Below, piece after piece: positions 46,939 to 64,000 of a stretch of 64,000 nucleotides of DNA. Both the position numbers and the translations under genes were made by a program. Where the stretch lies: the NCBI GenBank assembly GCA_014706385.1, contig JACGZH010000002.1, positions 496,001-560,000 of the forward strand, given 5' to 3'. The notes below the pieces were generated by a model. That model searched no databases, had not been told where the DNA came from, and was given only the letters and a program-made list of their open reading frames with translations. The DNA is from Phaffia rhodozyma (Eukaryota; Basidiomycota; Tremellomycetes; Cystofilobasidiales; Mrakiaceae). The first letter of the stretch is position 1. Each line of letters opens with the position of its first letter.

Positions 46939-48138
46939 ATGTCTGCTGGACTTCCTATCAGAACTGCTACCGTTACTCGGAATACTAACGAGACACAGAT
47001 CGTGTGCTCGATCTCTCTTGATCACACTCCTGGAGTTGATCAGCAGATCATCGACATTCAGACCGGTATCGGCTTCCTTAATCATGTTCGTCTTAATCTT
47101 CGTCTTTCTGCTTTTGCATATTTTGCGATTCTTGTCATGGGGTTTGTTGGGTCGACCATTAGTTCGAACTGTAAGGCGTTAGGAACGTTTAATCTTCCTA
47201 AATGTTGGAAAGAACAAGACAAGCAAGCCTTACTGGATCTTCATTGACGACAACGGGCCATTGATCAATCAATCCAATCATCACCGCTCCAAATCTTCTG
47301 ACCCTCACACGGATTCTTCCTGCTTCTTGTCCCTCCGTCCTGTTGATGGATTGCCAACTTTAGATGCTCCACGCTATGGCCAAGCACGGCAACATGTCTC
47401 TTACTCTACACTGTAAGGGTGATCTCGAGATTGATGACCACCATACCGCCGAGGATTGCGCGCTCGCTCTAGGTGAAGCTTTCAAGCTTGCTCTCGGTGA
47501 GAGGAGAGGAATCAGGCGGTATGGTACTGGGTTCGCCCCCCTTGATGAGGTTTGTTCTGTTCAACTCTACCACTATTGAGTCCTCAAACCAATCGGGATT
47601 GTTGACCTTTCCCTTTATCCGCTTCCTCTGTGTCCAGGCTTTATCAAGAGCCGTGTTGGATATCTCGTCTCGACCTTACTTTTGTGGCGACCTCCCCTTC
47701 ACTCGTGAAAAAATTGGAGATTGTATGTTTTCTTCTTTACTCTTCATCTTATTACTTTTCTTATTATCAACTGTTGTTTTTCTATTGCTTACCTTCCCTT
47801 GTTTGCCATGAAAATGCGGGCAGTGTCAACCGAGATGATCCCCCACGTATTCGAGTCATTTGCTACCGCCGCTGGAGTCACCTTGCACGTCGACTGCATT
47901 CGAGGAGTCAACAATCACCACATGTTCGTCTTTGCCCTTGCTTACCCTTTCTCTCATATGGATATACATCTGACACTTTCTTTCTTCATTATGTTTCCAT
48001 CTGGCGATCTTGTTTCTTGTCTTTTACTTGTATCACAGCGCCGAAGCTTCGTTCAAGGCGCTCGCTCTTGCTATCAGGGAAGCTATCACTCGTACAGGAG
48101 GAAACGATGTTCCCTCCACCAAGGGTGTCCTGCTATAA
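46939..48138 (+). CDS. HIS3: Imidazoleglycerol-phosphate dehydratase
   Basis: Sixth step of histidine synthesis. [20 protein letters not shown] is followed by [19 protein letters not shown] across the first intron, [18 protein letters not shown] (metal-binding His pair and Glu), [12 protein letters not shown], and, after further introns, [26 protein letters not shown] and [19 protein letters not shown] (second HH metal site). The gene has about four introns and the usual length (about 200 aa). It is divergent from the NYN gene by about 200 bp. Confidence 0.95.
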
Positions 48139-48566
48139 GAATGATCCAGCTTCTATAAGTAAATGAAAACGAAGGAACCAAACGAATTCAAGTAGAGAGA
48201 TAGGAGTAGAGACATGAGTATGTATGAGCGTATCCATTATAATCTTTCGAGGTGATTTTCCGATTTGAATAAGGATGAGTTTGTGTCCGAATACCCTGTT
48301 CAGAAGCAGCAATTCGTATAACAGCCAGATGTTGTACATCCTAAAGTGGATTCTTTCCCTTCATTCTGGTCATGCCAAGGGAGTTCCGAAATAACAGAGG
48401 GGTTTGAATAGGGAAAGGCGACTCGACAAGCAACATATGAATAGATATGATGAGACAGTAAATATGAGACCACTAGATCGGGGACAGTGAGAGTAGGGCT
48501 CAAAGGAAGCAGAGACAAGGGATCAATATAAGATAGCGGAAGAAGAGTGAGTAAACGATGGAATGA
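48139..48566. other. Convergent intergenic region
   Basis: About 430 bp between HIS3 and ARS2 3' ends. Nothing supportable seen. Confidence 0.5.
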
Positions 48567-51500
48567 CTAATAATCCAACTGAAGATCTCCTTGAGGTAAA
48601 CTTGCGTCCAGATCATTATAGCTAACCCGACCTTTCTTCGCTCTCGGATCTTCACTCACACCTTCAGGTCTGCCCAGCGTTGTATCCACTTGCACCGGCT
48701 CGTCTCCTCTCCTCCCCGCTCCCCTACCACCGGCCATCCCTCCACCTGCTGCTCCTCCTCGAGAGCCAAGCATACCAAAACCTACGCCAGGGTGGAACAT
48801 CGGTTGAGGAACATAAGGGTTGTTACCTCCTAAACCTACGAATCCAGGATTATAACTACCCCCCATCGGGTTCATCCACATTGGCGTTGCACCATAGAAA
48901 GGCATACCTGTCATTGGGAACCCAGATGCCGTAGTCGAGGAGCCTATGCTCATCAACCCACCAGGTAGGCGAGATCGGGGAGGAACTATCTCGTCGTTTA
49001 CAGCAGCGGGCGCACCAGGGGAAGGCGTGATGTGGAGTGGGTCAAGAACGAACGAATTGAAAAAGTGCACCTGGAATGCAGAAACAGGAAGAAAGTTGTT
49101 GAGACCTTGCAAACATACAGATGATGCATAGAAAAAGAGCAAGAAAAGACTCACATCGTCCATGGGTTTCATGATCTCCGGATGCTTCAACGGAATATGC
49201 TATGTGTTCGTTTAAATATAAAGCGCGTTCCTTCAGGACACAGATGCTCTAGGTCATGAGTTCTACTTTATCCATCTGACATACCTTTCTAACGAAATCA
49301 ACTGCCTTGAAGAGCTTGCTGCACACTTTGCATCTGAACTTTCCTTCATCCTCTTGTTTGATAAACGGACCGATGATTCGAGCAATCTCCCTTTTGTTTT
49401 CGTTAAAATGTTGGCAAAAAAAATCAATTGAGCAGTCAGATCTCAAAGGAACCTGATAAATCCGAGGTTATGAGAAGGATAGCCATACTCCGAAACGTTC
49501 TTCCCGCCAGCCTCAGTAGGGTCTATTGTCGTTCTGTTCAAGATTATGTTGATCTTTGGATCCAAGTCTTGACTCCAGATCATCATGTTGACTGGAAGAA
49601 CAGTCATCATGTCAGCCACGCAGTTGCCACCTAGGTTCGCATTGGAAAAAAAGGAAGAAAAACACTCACGGTCTGATAGTTTTGCACTAGCTACACTTTC
49701 TCCACCAATTCCCGTCGCCGAAGCCTTCGCCTGTTCACTCTGGTCCTCCTCAACATCTGTGGCTTCTTTCTTCTTTTCTTCTCCTTCCGCTACCTTCTCT
49801 TCATCCCCGTTTTGGTCTTTTTCCAACCTCTCCGTGACGGAAGGAGAAAGCGCGGTAATCTCCTTGGCGGGAGATAGACTCGCCCGTTTCTGCTTGCGAA
49901 GGTATCGAACTGATAACCGTTGGAGCTCTTCTGCAGAGTCAGCAACGCTAGCGGAATAATAACATGTGTGGAATGCCCGCCGAAGGTACGTGATGTACAG
50001 ATCCAAGTGGAATTTGACCTGCGTCCGCCAAGCGTTGATATGATACTCCATTCAATCAACCCGACCCATGATAAAACTTGAATAACATCTCCCAAGAGAA
50101 AACTAACCTTTGCCACAGCCGCATCACCATCCAAATCGGTTGTCCCGTGTAACTCTTCGACTTTCTGATCGATAGCTTCAGATCCGACCACTTCCTCGCC
50201 GCCTGCCTTCTTCAAACTTTGTGACTCAAACAAGATAGCGATCGCCTTAGCTTGTGTTAAATCTTTATTGAGCCGATTGAGGTTGTTTGTTCCTTCAGGA
50301 GCAAGTCTTGCTCGAGAAACGTAAGGTTCAGAGTTGATGGCGACATGTAACGTAAATCCATTTTCCCCGACCTGAAAGTAAAATGAATACGGATAATGAA
50401 CATCAGGACGTCAAGAATAAATTAGGAGAAGAGAGTCAACTGACTTGGGCTCCTTCCAACTTTGCGCAAGTGGCATCCAAATCTGTTCCTTCTTCAAATG
50501 TCACCCAAGCGGATCGATGGAAATTCCGCTTCTCCGAAGGAGGACCTAGACTGAGCCGCTTGAAGCCAGAGATTTCCTTACAAATCTGAGAGAAGGAACG
50601 CCTTGCGTTACGTCAGTTCAAACGTCGATCTTTCGTCTATAGCACAATTGAAGAAAAATAGAAACCTTTTCAACGGACTCTCTAGAAACATTTGGGGAGA
50701 GGCTCTTGATGAAGATTTGATTCGGGATGGGCTGAACAGAGACGAGTTGCTTCTGTGCATCGCCTCGCAAATCCTCCTCCTCCTCTGACGGCTTCAGTTC
50801 GCTCTTTTCATCTTTGCCTTCCAGAGAGAATGGGAAAGGAACACATAGGAATATGTCAGTTTTTGGCAAGTTAGGCAATAGATATAACGGAACTTTGCCT
50901 CACCATCCACTTGATCAAATGACACCTGATCAAACTTGCCGTCCTTCAGCTCTGTCACGAAAGCGTCTACCAATCCTATTCTGCCTTCCTGAGAGACACG
51001 TTCTCTCATCGCGACCATCTCGGGCTCGAGCGAGTACTTCTCGACAAACCAGCATTCCGATTTTTTAAGAAGAAACAAGCCATAAAGCTGTTATTCCAGA
51101 GAAGGGAATGTGACGTGTATGGCCGATCAGTTCATGTATTGAGAGGAAGATAGAGGAGAGAGATCGCGCACCTGTCGACTGAGAAACTTTTTACGATACG
51201 TCTCGTAGCGTTCCTGCATCTTCTTGGGTTGTTCCATAGGATCATCGGTTGCAACCTCGAGTTGATAGAAACACGCGTCGATTTGTAAGTAAACACCTGA
51301 GGACCCTGAATGTTTACATAAAGAAACTTACGACTTCAGGGTTTTGATATCTGAAGGCAGCCGCCCAATCAGAAAAATGCATCAAATGCTCTGAAAGGTC
51401 TGGATCGGTTGCAATAACAGTAGATGAATTCGAGAAACCGGAGGAGGGGCCGGACGATCTTGACGACGGATTGTAATATTGGCGGCTGCTCATTCGGGAG

Positions 51501-52049
51501 GCCAGTGGATATGCAGAATTCTGTGATAAGGCTTGATTGAAACCCCAGTGTGGTGATTGTTTAGAATAATGTTTCGAGCTTAATTCTTTTAAAGAAACTC
51601 ACGTTCACGTCGGGCTTCCTTACGAGGAGATTCTGATGAAGACGACGATCGTCTTCTTTTTCGATCTAAGGCACAGACGCGAACAAAGACGAGACCAACA
51701 TATGTAGAAGATCATTAGCAGGTGAGCCCTGGTAATGATCGATCAAAAGCGGACCAAGTTCGAACTAGGACAGAACCTAGAGAGCGAAACAAGGAGAAAG
51801 AAAAGAACCCTTACCATCGTAATCACGACCTAAGCTATCTCTTCTGTCGCGGTCGTCCTCATCTCTCGAGCTCACAGCCCACTCATCACGATCTCCCCTG
51901 CCGTAGGAGGGAATATAGAAGTCACCTCGGGAGCCAGAAGAGCTGGTGTTTGAGATTGAAGAAATCGGAGGAGCTGGAAGAAAGCTTGGGGGTGCTGGAA
52001 GATGGGCAGGCCTAGGCGGCAAGTTTGAGGCAGGTGGTAAACCGGACAT
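48567..52049 (-). CDS. ARS2: ARS2/Serrate-family RNA effector protein
   Basis: Links the nuclear cap-binding complex to RNA processing and decay. The start MSGLPPASNLPPRPAHLPAP opens a Pro-rich then Ser/Arg/Asp-rich N-terminus. Exons continue with MQERYETYRKKFLSRQ and LYGLFLLKKSECWFVEKY, an RRM-like region (FHRSAWVTFEEGTDLDATC), then HLDLYITYLRRAFHTCYY, a hallmark of ARS2 cores. A C2H2-type zinc finger follows (KFRCKVCSKLFKAVDFVRK then LKHPEI), and VHFFNSFVLDP. The C-terminus is Gly/Met/Pro-rich (NPMGGSYNPGFVGLGGNNP), like the ARS2 cap-complex-binding tail. More than ten introns; some junctions are approximate. Confidence 0.88.
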
Positions 52050-52594
52050 CGGTTGAGTGAGGTTCTTTCGTTTTTCTTTTTTCCCTTCAGAAATGTGCAC
52101 TTGTAGTTGAGGAGCACGTCTCGCCCTAAAGACTCAACCGATAGACCGCAAAGAGAGATGGCATGGTCACGACAAGAAAGGAAACACACACGATAGACGC
52201 GATTCAAAAAGCCGATGAAACCCGGGGAGGTGAAGAGAACGAGTGAGATGAGCCCATGGAGTGATAAACACAAAGATTCTTGAAGAACGACGGCAAGAGA
52301 ACACAGGAAATCGTTCCAACAGAGCAAGTAAAGAGATGAGGGGAGAGGGATGTGCTGGGTGGGAAAGGAGAGAAGGACTCACGCAAGGAGAAAAAGAAGA
52401 TGATGACTGTCTAGAGCAAAAAGAAGGTGAACGGATTTCCCTGCTTTTTTCATTAAACACTAACTTCTTTTGCGAGTGCATCCTGCCCGTCATACATCAC
52501 AATTCTTGCTTGCGTTGTGGATGATCATGTACATGTGTGCAAGAGTATCTCTGTATGCTGTAGATGTGATTCAAGCAGTTTTATATCATGATTA
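52050..52594. promoter_or_regulatory. Upstream region of ARS2
   Basis: About 545 bp between ARS2 (start) and the AlkB-like gene (end). Purine-rich near 52260-52430. It must hold the ARS2 promoter; no motif stands out. Confidence 0.4.
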
Positions 52595-54234
52595 TCAAAA
52601 TCTCGAGTCGCAAAAGCGATCCCACTCGCACAAGCAACCCTTCAGCCTGACCTCATCCGTTTTCACACTCCTGAACGTTAGAGAGTACCGTTCTTCTCTC
52701 TGCCTCAGTATTTCTCCCCATTCACCAAGAGGGTCCAGCTTCCTTGGTCGGATATGATGAGTATAACCGTATCTCGACGGGCCTTTCATCACAAGAAGTG
52801 ATCGAGGAGGTAGATCTATCAACAGGAGTTCGTCTGGAGAAAGAACTTCTGGAAGAGGAGGCCGTTTCAATAGTACAGATAGTGGTGTATTCGAGGATTG
52901 GATAGGATTTGAGTTAGATGTAGGAGTGAGGCATCGTTTGGGCTCCCGCATCCGTTTTTCCTCAATTTCTCCACAAAGCTTAAGTTCCATCGTGACGGTG
53001 CTCCCTAAGCTAATTCCCCATATCACCTGTTCGAAGTGGATAAATGGTCCTGTTAATGATTGTTGACAATTACTATCAAAGATTGAGTGGTCGCTTGATT
53101 AAGACACCTACCTCTCCAAAAGGTGAACTGCTCGGGAGACACAGCAAGCGGATCAGTTTGTTTCTATATGACCAGCTGTATAGATCAACACTATGACAAC
53201 AACATACTGAGTATCAACGTGCGGAGGAATCCCTGTTCCAGCCGGATAGATCTGACCGGTCATCTGGTTGACCGGAAGATTCGGATTCACATATGGCAAC
53301 CTGTCCAACGGACCTCCGTTGAGCATATAGGCCGGCATTTCATGGTCGCTCGCCTTCGTCAGGTTTGTAGAATAGTCAAACTCCTTGCCAAAATGAACCT
53401 GAGTGGTGCAAACACCAGACGAACCAGTCAATATATGAATGACAAGCTTCAATGCAAGCTAGAGAGGAGCCTACTCACAGATAGACGTTTCTCGACCCCT
53501 TCTACCCATCCACCGATAGTCCGCATCTCCTTGATCAACATAGCCTCCTCTTCCGCACTGATAAAATCCTCCCATACCTCGATGCCACAAGGCCACCTTC
53601 GTTTCCCCTTCTCGAACTCCACTGCGCCTTCTAGTTCAAACGTATTTGGTATCGGAGGTAGTCGAGGTAAGACAGCCGTCGGACAAGCTAGTTCAACATA
53701 CAGAGGTTTAGGAAGATCCAGTGTGGATGCGGGATGCAGGAGAGGTTGGTTCTGGTAAAGAAGAACAAAGGATAGGGCAGATTGAGGTGTTGGGAAGCGA
53801 AGAATGGAAAATGTCTGTGTATGTGTGTGCATATTTTCAATCGTGTTCGAACCATACGTTACGACATCCAGTGGAACCAGAAAACAAGTCAAGTTCAAGC
53901 CGATGGAAGAGAAAGGAAGACTGGACAGACTGACAAGACCGATCAAAGGAATCCAGATCGCATCGTTTCCCAGTAACCGTTGAATGACCTCCCTCTTCTT
54001 CTCGACATCTCCTCCTTGCTCACCATAGTTTACAATCCAAACCCAATACATTCCCTCCGCTGGCTCTTCTTCTACCTGTCCTATCGAACTGCCATCTAGA
54101 GAAACGAGGAGCTCGTCCAACGAGCTAGCAAGCGATGTTCGGAGAAAAACGTCATACGAACGTCTCCGGGCGGTTTCTAACCGTTTTTGGATTTTTAAAG
54201 GTAAGGCCATCAGGGAAGAGGAAGGACAAATCAT
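52595..54234 (-). CDS. AlkB-family 2-oxoglutarate/Fe(II) dioxygenase, ALKBH8-like
   Basis: Start at ATG 54234 (MICPSSSLMALPLK) or 54210; an upstream GTG is not used here. The N-terminal ~240 residues include an RRM-like strand pair (FSILRFPTPQSALSFVLLY) before the dioxygenase, as in ALKBH8. The catalytic part shows GIEVWEDFISAEEEAMLI, HFGKEFDYST, the iron HxD in GTGIPPHVDT, the distal His in SRYGYTHHI and the 2OG-binding Arg in ERYSLTFRSV. ALKBH8 oxidises modified wobble uridines of tRNA. No methyltransferase domain follows, as in fungal versions. Nucleic-acid repair or another AlkB role is possible. Three exons, with some introns short. Confidence 0.85.
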
Positions 54235-54477
54235 CGATTTGCTTCTGGTCTCCCTCACTATTGTTAAATTTAATTATCTTTTCTGGAGAGAAGCTCTGCT
54301 TGCCGTTTATGTCTTTGTTACAGGAATAGCCCAAGAAGAATGAAAGGAGAGAATTAAGAGAACGGCGTTGGAAAGAGCATAGAATTCGGGATTTTTTTTT
54401 TCCAGATTCCACCTAATTCTTCCTTTGACTATCTTATCAGATAGAAAAGCAAGACATCTTACTTAGATTATGATTTG

Positions 54478-57400
54478 TTAGTAACTTCCTTCGTTAACGC
54501 CCTTCATGTTTCCAGTCCAGTTCGATTCATTACAAAATAAGATGACAAACAAATTGGTGTCAGTATTGTATGTCAACCAGGCGTTGTGAAGAAGATACAG
54601 AAAACAAAGAGTGAGAACAGACAAGATTAAATTCTCCATCCTGATCTGCCTTTCCTTCATATCCTTGACCTCTTTTCGAAGCATACCCAAGGACTCCTCC
54701 GCGTCGCTTCCTGTTTTACCTCCCTCTCCTTCTTTCATGATAACTTGATAAGAATCAGATCGGAAGAGTTTTGCAAGAGGAGACGTGAGTGATGTCAAGA
54801 CGCCATTCGTCGATCCTCCATGTGTGCTTTGTTGAGAGTCCTGAACTCGAACAGTCTTTCGTCGTTTGATTGGGGTTTCCATATGAGTTCTGTCCGATGG
54901 TAGCTTTCCCATGATAGTTTCAGAAGTGGAAGACTCTACAGGAGATGATGCACCAGAGATTTCGGCCTCGAGTTCTTCAGATCGGGTGAGAAGGTCAAGA
55001 GAATCAGATCGGGTGGCTATAGAATTCGATCCGAGAGAAAAGGTTGATGTAGTAAAGACATCTTCGATCCAGTCCGATCTAGATCCGCCGAACGACCTGC
55101 TTCAGGAAGAATCAAAGGTTAAAGAAGGCAAGGACTCAAACATCTGGAAAAAAGAACATAAAGGGAGACAAACCCGAGGAGATTATTCATCGCCTTAGAA
55201 TTTTTAATTTTCCAACGCTCGTAAAGCGAGACAACCAAGAGCAAGGGAAACGTCTGTCAAACCATGTTGAGTGACAGACAACAGATCAGTCATGAGATTC
55301 TTTGAATTTCATATGTGTAATTTCAAACGTACGCTCGATCGAATGAGGAACACATTGAGGGAGTGGAAAGTTCGGGGACTCAGAACATAACTCAGAGGAC
55401 CTAAAATGATAGTCGCTATGATGTTTAGCCTGCACACCAAGAGAACGATCAGATATCTCACTTTTAACAGTATGATTAACGGAAGCAGAACTTACGGAAC
55501 TATATAAGAAAATATCTGTTGAGACGACCAGTGTTGAGACGATCAGATTGTACGTTTAGGTTAACATCGGAAACGAAAGGTGCATGATGTCAACTCACGG
55601 CGTCTCTCTTTACACCACCAACGGTAGCAACAGCGTCCTGAAAGGCTTGTTCCTCACGCGCGTTCTCTGAAACCTTTGCATACCGGTTCGACAAAATTGA
55701 TACAAGAACTATACAACCACCACCATGAGTACCAGACACGATGAACTGCTATCATCGACGCCGTGATGTGAGTAAATAAAGGAGAGAAACTCACTGGTCA
55801 CGAGAAGAGTATTACATAGCGCTGCGTAAGAAATCAAGAGTATTGGGCCAAAGATCTAGATCAAGAAGATATGTTTATTGAAGAGATTAGGAGAGATTAA
55901 CATCACTCGTGTGAAATGAGGCTTTACGAACAGGATGAAAGCTGGCGCTGGATTGAAAAGAAAGGTCTACCGTAATTCAAAAGCGATAAAATAAAATCGT
56001 ACTCGTCAGTGATTGAAGAATAGAAAGACACCATGACAGATTGAGACTGGGCATGCTAACAGCTAGAACCAAACCAAATCTGAGCCATGAGCCACGCCCT
56101 GTCAAACATGAATCAACTCGAACGATCAGTCTGTAGAACACAGTTTTAATGAAAGAATATACACGGACAGGGATCGTGCCGTCCAGGTAGATTTGCCAAG
56201 AGTTATAAGGGCATAGAATATTCCTGTGAAACAAGTCAAAGCCAACATCATAAACAGGACAAAACTATCACAGGCAGCTCCGTCTTATCAGTCTTCTCTT
56301 GTGTCTTACGATGCTGTGAGCAAGAAAGCTGAAGGAAACAAGGATGAAAAGGTTGGGACTTACTCAACCATCATCTTTTTGAGGGCAAGAACGATAACCT
56401 TTCCTCTGATCACTGTGAAAGCCAATCTCGGGAATAGGATCGCCGCTCCACAGGCCAAGATATCGAATGCAAGCTTGGAGGTTTCCACTTCATCCTCTCG
56501 GTGATGATGAGGTAGGCACAAGTTTTGGACTCGGAGTATCAGGTAGGTGAAAAAGATGAGAAGGAAGGAGAGATCTAGGCCTATAGATGATATATTCAAT
56601 GAGAAGGCTGTATTAGGTGTATTGAATGTAACAGAAATAAAAGCCGGAAAGACTTACCATTGAACAGAGATTGGGAGTAGAACAGAAGTCCATGTTCTTA
56701 TCATAGATCAAGTGGGGTGTAGAAAGATAATTCAGTGTTCTTGCGGTCAGGATGGGCCAGATTTAGTTTGATGAGGTTAAATCAAACCGTGCTCATACCT
56801 TTAGTGGCAGCGAACTACATAGACAGACAAAGATATGAAGCTCTATTTAGATTGAACAAGGTCACTGTTGCGTGATGAATTGATATCATACAAACGAACC
56901 TCATCTAGGGCTAAACCAAGACCCATAGAAATGAGGAAGCCTTCCGTCCAGTGAATTCGTTCGAAATTTTGATACCGAATGCATAGCACAAAGCTGATGA
57001 ATAGCAGAAAGAAGCTACGAGCCCATCCGGAATGGGAAGAGAAAACATAAGTGCAAGATCTGTAGAAGAGCGCAAAAGAATGTGAAAGTGGGATTTACTT
57101 GATGAATTCGATCGTGTCCCTCCAGAAAGGGACTTTTAGTCGAGCGGTATCAAGCCAGCCAGATTCTCGGACGTTATACAGGTATACTGTATGACTCTCC
57201 TCACTACATCAACCGAATTTATAGAAAACCACAAAATCATGAGGCGATACCTGTGAGCGCCTCTTCTTATGTAGACTGTACTTCGCAGACATGATAAACT
57301 AACTTGAGTTCGTCACCAGCAAGCCCTATCCGTCTTCTGCGTCCTCGCCCAAGGTATCCGTCTTCAAGAAGTCCCCTTCGAGCATGAACGCCGGAGCAGG

Positions 57401-58343
57401 TATGATAGACGATGGTCCCAGCATGAATTAGGGAGATCACTCGTTGGAGAAGAGGAGTCGATAGGAAGTCTTGAAACAGAAGACATCGCATGTAATACGA
57501 AAGTCAGTATGATAAGACAGCCTATCGATATGCATGAATGATTCACATTTGGAGGAAGAGATGATGGCGACCTCCAGGGTGTTCTGCATGCCCTCTTTAA
57601 TGTCCTCAAGATCGACCCTTCCAAGTACGCTTTCGGAAGCCTTCAAGTTGATCATAAGAGTCGCTGTTCAGTAAAACATTGACTTAATTCTGTTATGATG
57701 ACAAGACAAAGAGATTAAAAACCCCTTACGCCTTGGAATGGGTTCCATGGTCTGGTTAGACAGTCAATGAGTTCAAGATCTGAAGCCGCAAATGCCCGGG
57801 TCTGACGTCGGCATCATCAAACAAGTCACGGAATCTGTTATCAGACAAGTAAGAAGAACCCGTTCAAAAGGAATTCAGGCTCACAAGTTTCATGGCGAGA
57901 ATCTCGCAAAACATCGCCCGACTTTCCAGTAGGCCTTTGAAAGCGAGATCTTCCTGGGCGAGTCTGAGAAACTGAAGCCGGTTGAGCAGGATTGCATAGA
58001 TGATAGCTGGGTTCTTATCATTGATATACGTTTTAAGAAGCGGTCGAAGAATGGAGAAGTTGATATCTGGCGCGTTCAGCTTCTCCCAGCTGAGAGCTGA
58101 ATCTATGTTTGTCTAGAGTCGTGATGAAGGAAGACCATAGCAAAACAGATGAGTACTCGATTCTATAGAGGACCCAATGACCGGGCAAGTCCGAGAGGAA
58201 TCCAAACCAGGAGAGCGAAAGAGAAGGCTAACTCTGATCTGGGACCGAATGGAATGGATGAGCTCGTACACATTGACCGAGTTGATGTGTTCGCTGGAAG
58301 GTAAACCCAGTCTATCTTGACGGACTCTCTCGAGGTCTGACAT
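54478..58343 (-). CDS. YVC1: YVC1-like TRP-type vacuolar cation channel
   Basis: Start MSDLERVRQDRLGLPSSEH. The N-terminal cytosolic part reads INSVNVYELIHSIRSQI, NFSILRPLLKTYIND, LESRAMFCEILAMKLV and NTLEVAII, the pattern of fungal Yvc1/TRP-like channels. Many short exons follow with hydrophobic segments (FFLLFISFVLCIRYQ, LDLSFLLIFFTYLILRV, AFDILACGAAILFPRLAF) that fit six or more membrane spans, and a C-terminal tail with LTSPLAKLF and a short coiled coil. Yvc1 releases vacuolar Ca2+ on hyperosmotic shock. The exon order is inferred for much of 55200-57500, and the 3' end may involve another intron after RMENLI, so the stop at 54478 is uncertain. The divergent neighbour is PRP2. Confidence 0.75.
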
Positions 58344-58642
58344 TGTCACTGCTCGGGATGATGGAGAGAAGGAAGAGTAGATGTCAGATCAGAATACGTT
58401 CCATTGAAGAAGTTTTATAGTTCTAATTACGACCGATTTGTATTTGAAGATGATCACAACAGTTTTGTAGTATTCTATTTGAAAGGTTTTGTAGTTTGGT
58501 CTTTCATTCTTCCTTCCATCCATCACCCACTCATTCATACATCCATACATCTTCTCTTCACCACGTCTTTACTTCGTCGGACGCTCAAGGGTCCGAACAT
58601 ACACGAAAGAACAATCTCTGAAATAAAGGGTTGAACCACACC

Positions 58643-63377
<4,735 letters not shown>

Positions 63378-63601
63378 TTCAATGCCACTTTGCCACTAAT
63401 CCCATGATGCAGTATCCATAGAGAATACGATTCAGGACAAGACTTGAGATCGCGAAGAGAACTGATAAGTTTCGAAAAGGGAAAATGAAGCCAGAAAGAC
63501 TCCTAGTCTACGAAGGGGTGATCGATGGATCATGTGGAGACGTCCGCCGCAAAGTAGAGGAAATGAAAGAGAAAGGAAAGGGAAGATGATGAAGGGGCCA
63601 A

Positions 63602-64000
63602 TTAAATATCCAAATTGATCTCTGACATAGCAGTTGACACTCGATATCTCTTCCTCAGAGGTTCCTGCTCTTGTACGGTGTCTGATTTTCTTTTGGGAGA
63701 TCTTGGCAAAGAACTTGGAACGTAATCCTGAAACTGAGATCGACTCTGGGTCTTGGCTAGCCCTTCTTCTAAAACCTCCATCACGGTCGAATGCTCGATC
63801 TCTTTCTGCTCGCTAAATTTTGATGGTGTTGATTCTTCTTTTGATTCCATAGTCCGACATAGAAGAGCGTGTTAGTCAGTATCTTATATACTATCGGTCG
63901 ATACTAATCGCGACTTACGAATCTCTGTTAAAGAGGGGCTTATATCTCGCTCTGTAGCACGATTTCCGACCTATATACATAGAAGATTCAAGTCTTGAGT
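63602..64000 (-). CDS. C-terminal part of an unrecognised protein (right edge)
   Basis: Minus-strand coding that continues past the right edge. The last exon gives SKFSEQKEIEHSTVMEVLEE and ends with the basic LRKRYRVS and MSEINLDI. An upstream exon (about 63919-63970, ATERDISPSLTEI) joins through donor GTAAGT to an acceptor after CAAAAG, with a TACTGAC/CTAAC branch site between. Ser/Glu/Lys-rich, no recognised domain. The ATG at 63850 would therefore be intronic. Convergent with PRP2. Confidence 0.5.

Overview
The window is nuclear DNA of an intron-dense basidiomycete fungus. Nearly every gene is cut by several short introns (mostly about 40-140 nt) with GT..AG ends, and many donors read GTTCGT or GTACGT. 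The gene set fits this: a sphingolipid C9-methyltransferase, trehalose-6-phosphate synthase, fungal MIS12/Mtw1, a YVC1-like TRP channel, HIS3 and CYS3. The farnesyl-diphosphate synthase looks close to what I remember of the red yeast Phaffia/Xanthophyllomyces. A Tremellomycete of that kind is my inference; I could not run a search. Gene boundaries below come from reading frames plus splice sites that restore conserved protein motifs.

Left third (1-20.8 kb): a left-edge fragment (-), a Nudix diphosphoinositol phosphatase (+), the kinetochore protein Mtw1 (-), trehalose-6-phosphate synthase (-), a peroxisomal enoyl-CoA isomerase with a PTS1 (+), a Gln-rich VWA protein (+), a Ser/Pro-rich unknown (-), a SAM methyltransferase (-), a Rab18-like GTPase (-), and then about 3 kb with no gene I can support.

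Middle third (20.8-43.4 kb): a Ser-rich unknown (+), a nitrilase-family hydrolase (+), farnesyl-diphosphate synthase (-), a decayed TnpB/Fanzor-like element (-), cystathionine gamma-lyase (-), a hexapeptide acetyltransferase (+), the ribosome-assembly GTPase NOG2 (-), a small THOC5-like coiled-coil protein (-), sphingolipid C9-methyltransferase (+), an RS-tailed cyclophilin (-), and a RING-like acidic protein (+) starting about 20 bp from the cyclophilin.

Right third (43.4-64 kb): a NYN-domain protein with AT-hook and probable mitochondrial presequence (-), HIS3 (+), ARS2/Serrate (-), an AlkB/ALKBH8-like dioxygenase (-), a YVC1-like channel (-), the spliceosomal DEAH helicase PRP2 (+) and a right-edge fragment (-).

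This is ordinary housekeeping gene space with no operon-like logic, although RNA metabolism (PRP2, ARS2, RS-cyclophilin, THOC5-like, NYN, ALKBH8-like, NOG2) is well represented. The most unusual items are the dead TnpB/Fanzor-like relic at 27.2-28.3 kb, the NYN/AT-hook protein, and two micro-exons of 8 and 10 nt (one beside a GC-AG intron) that complete catalytic motifs.
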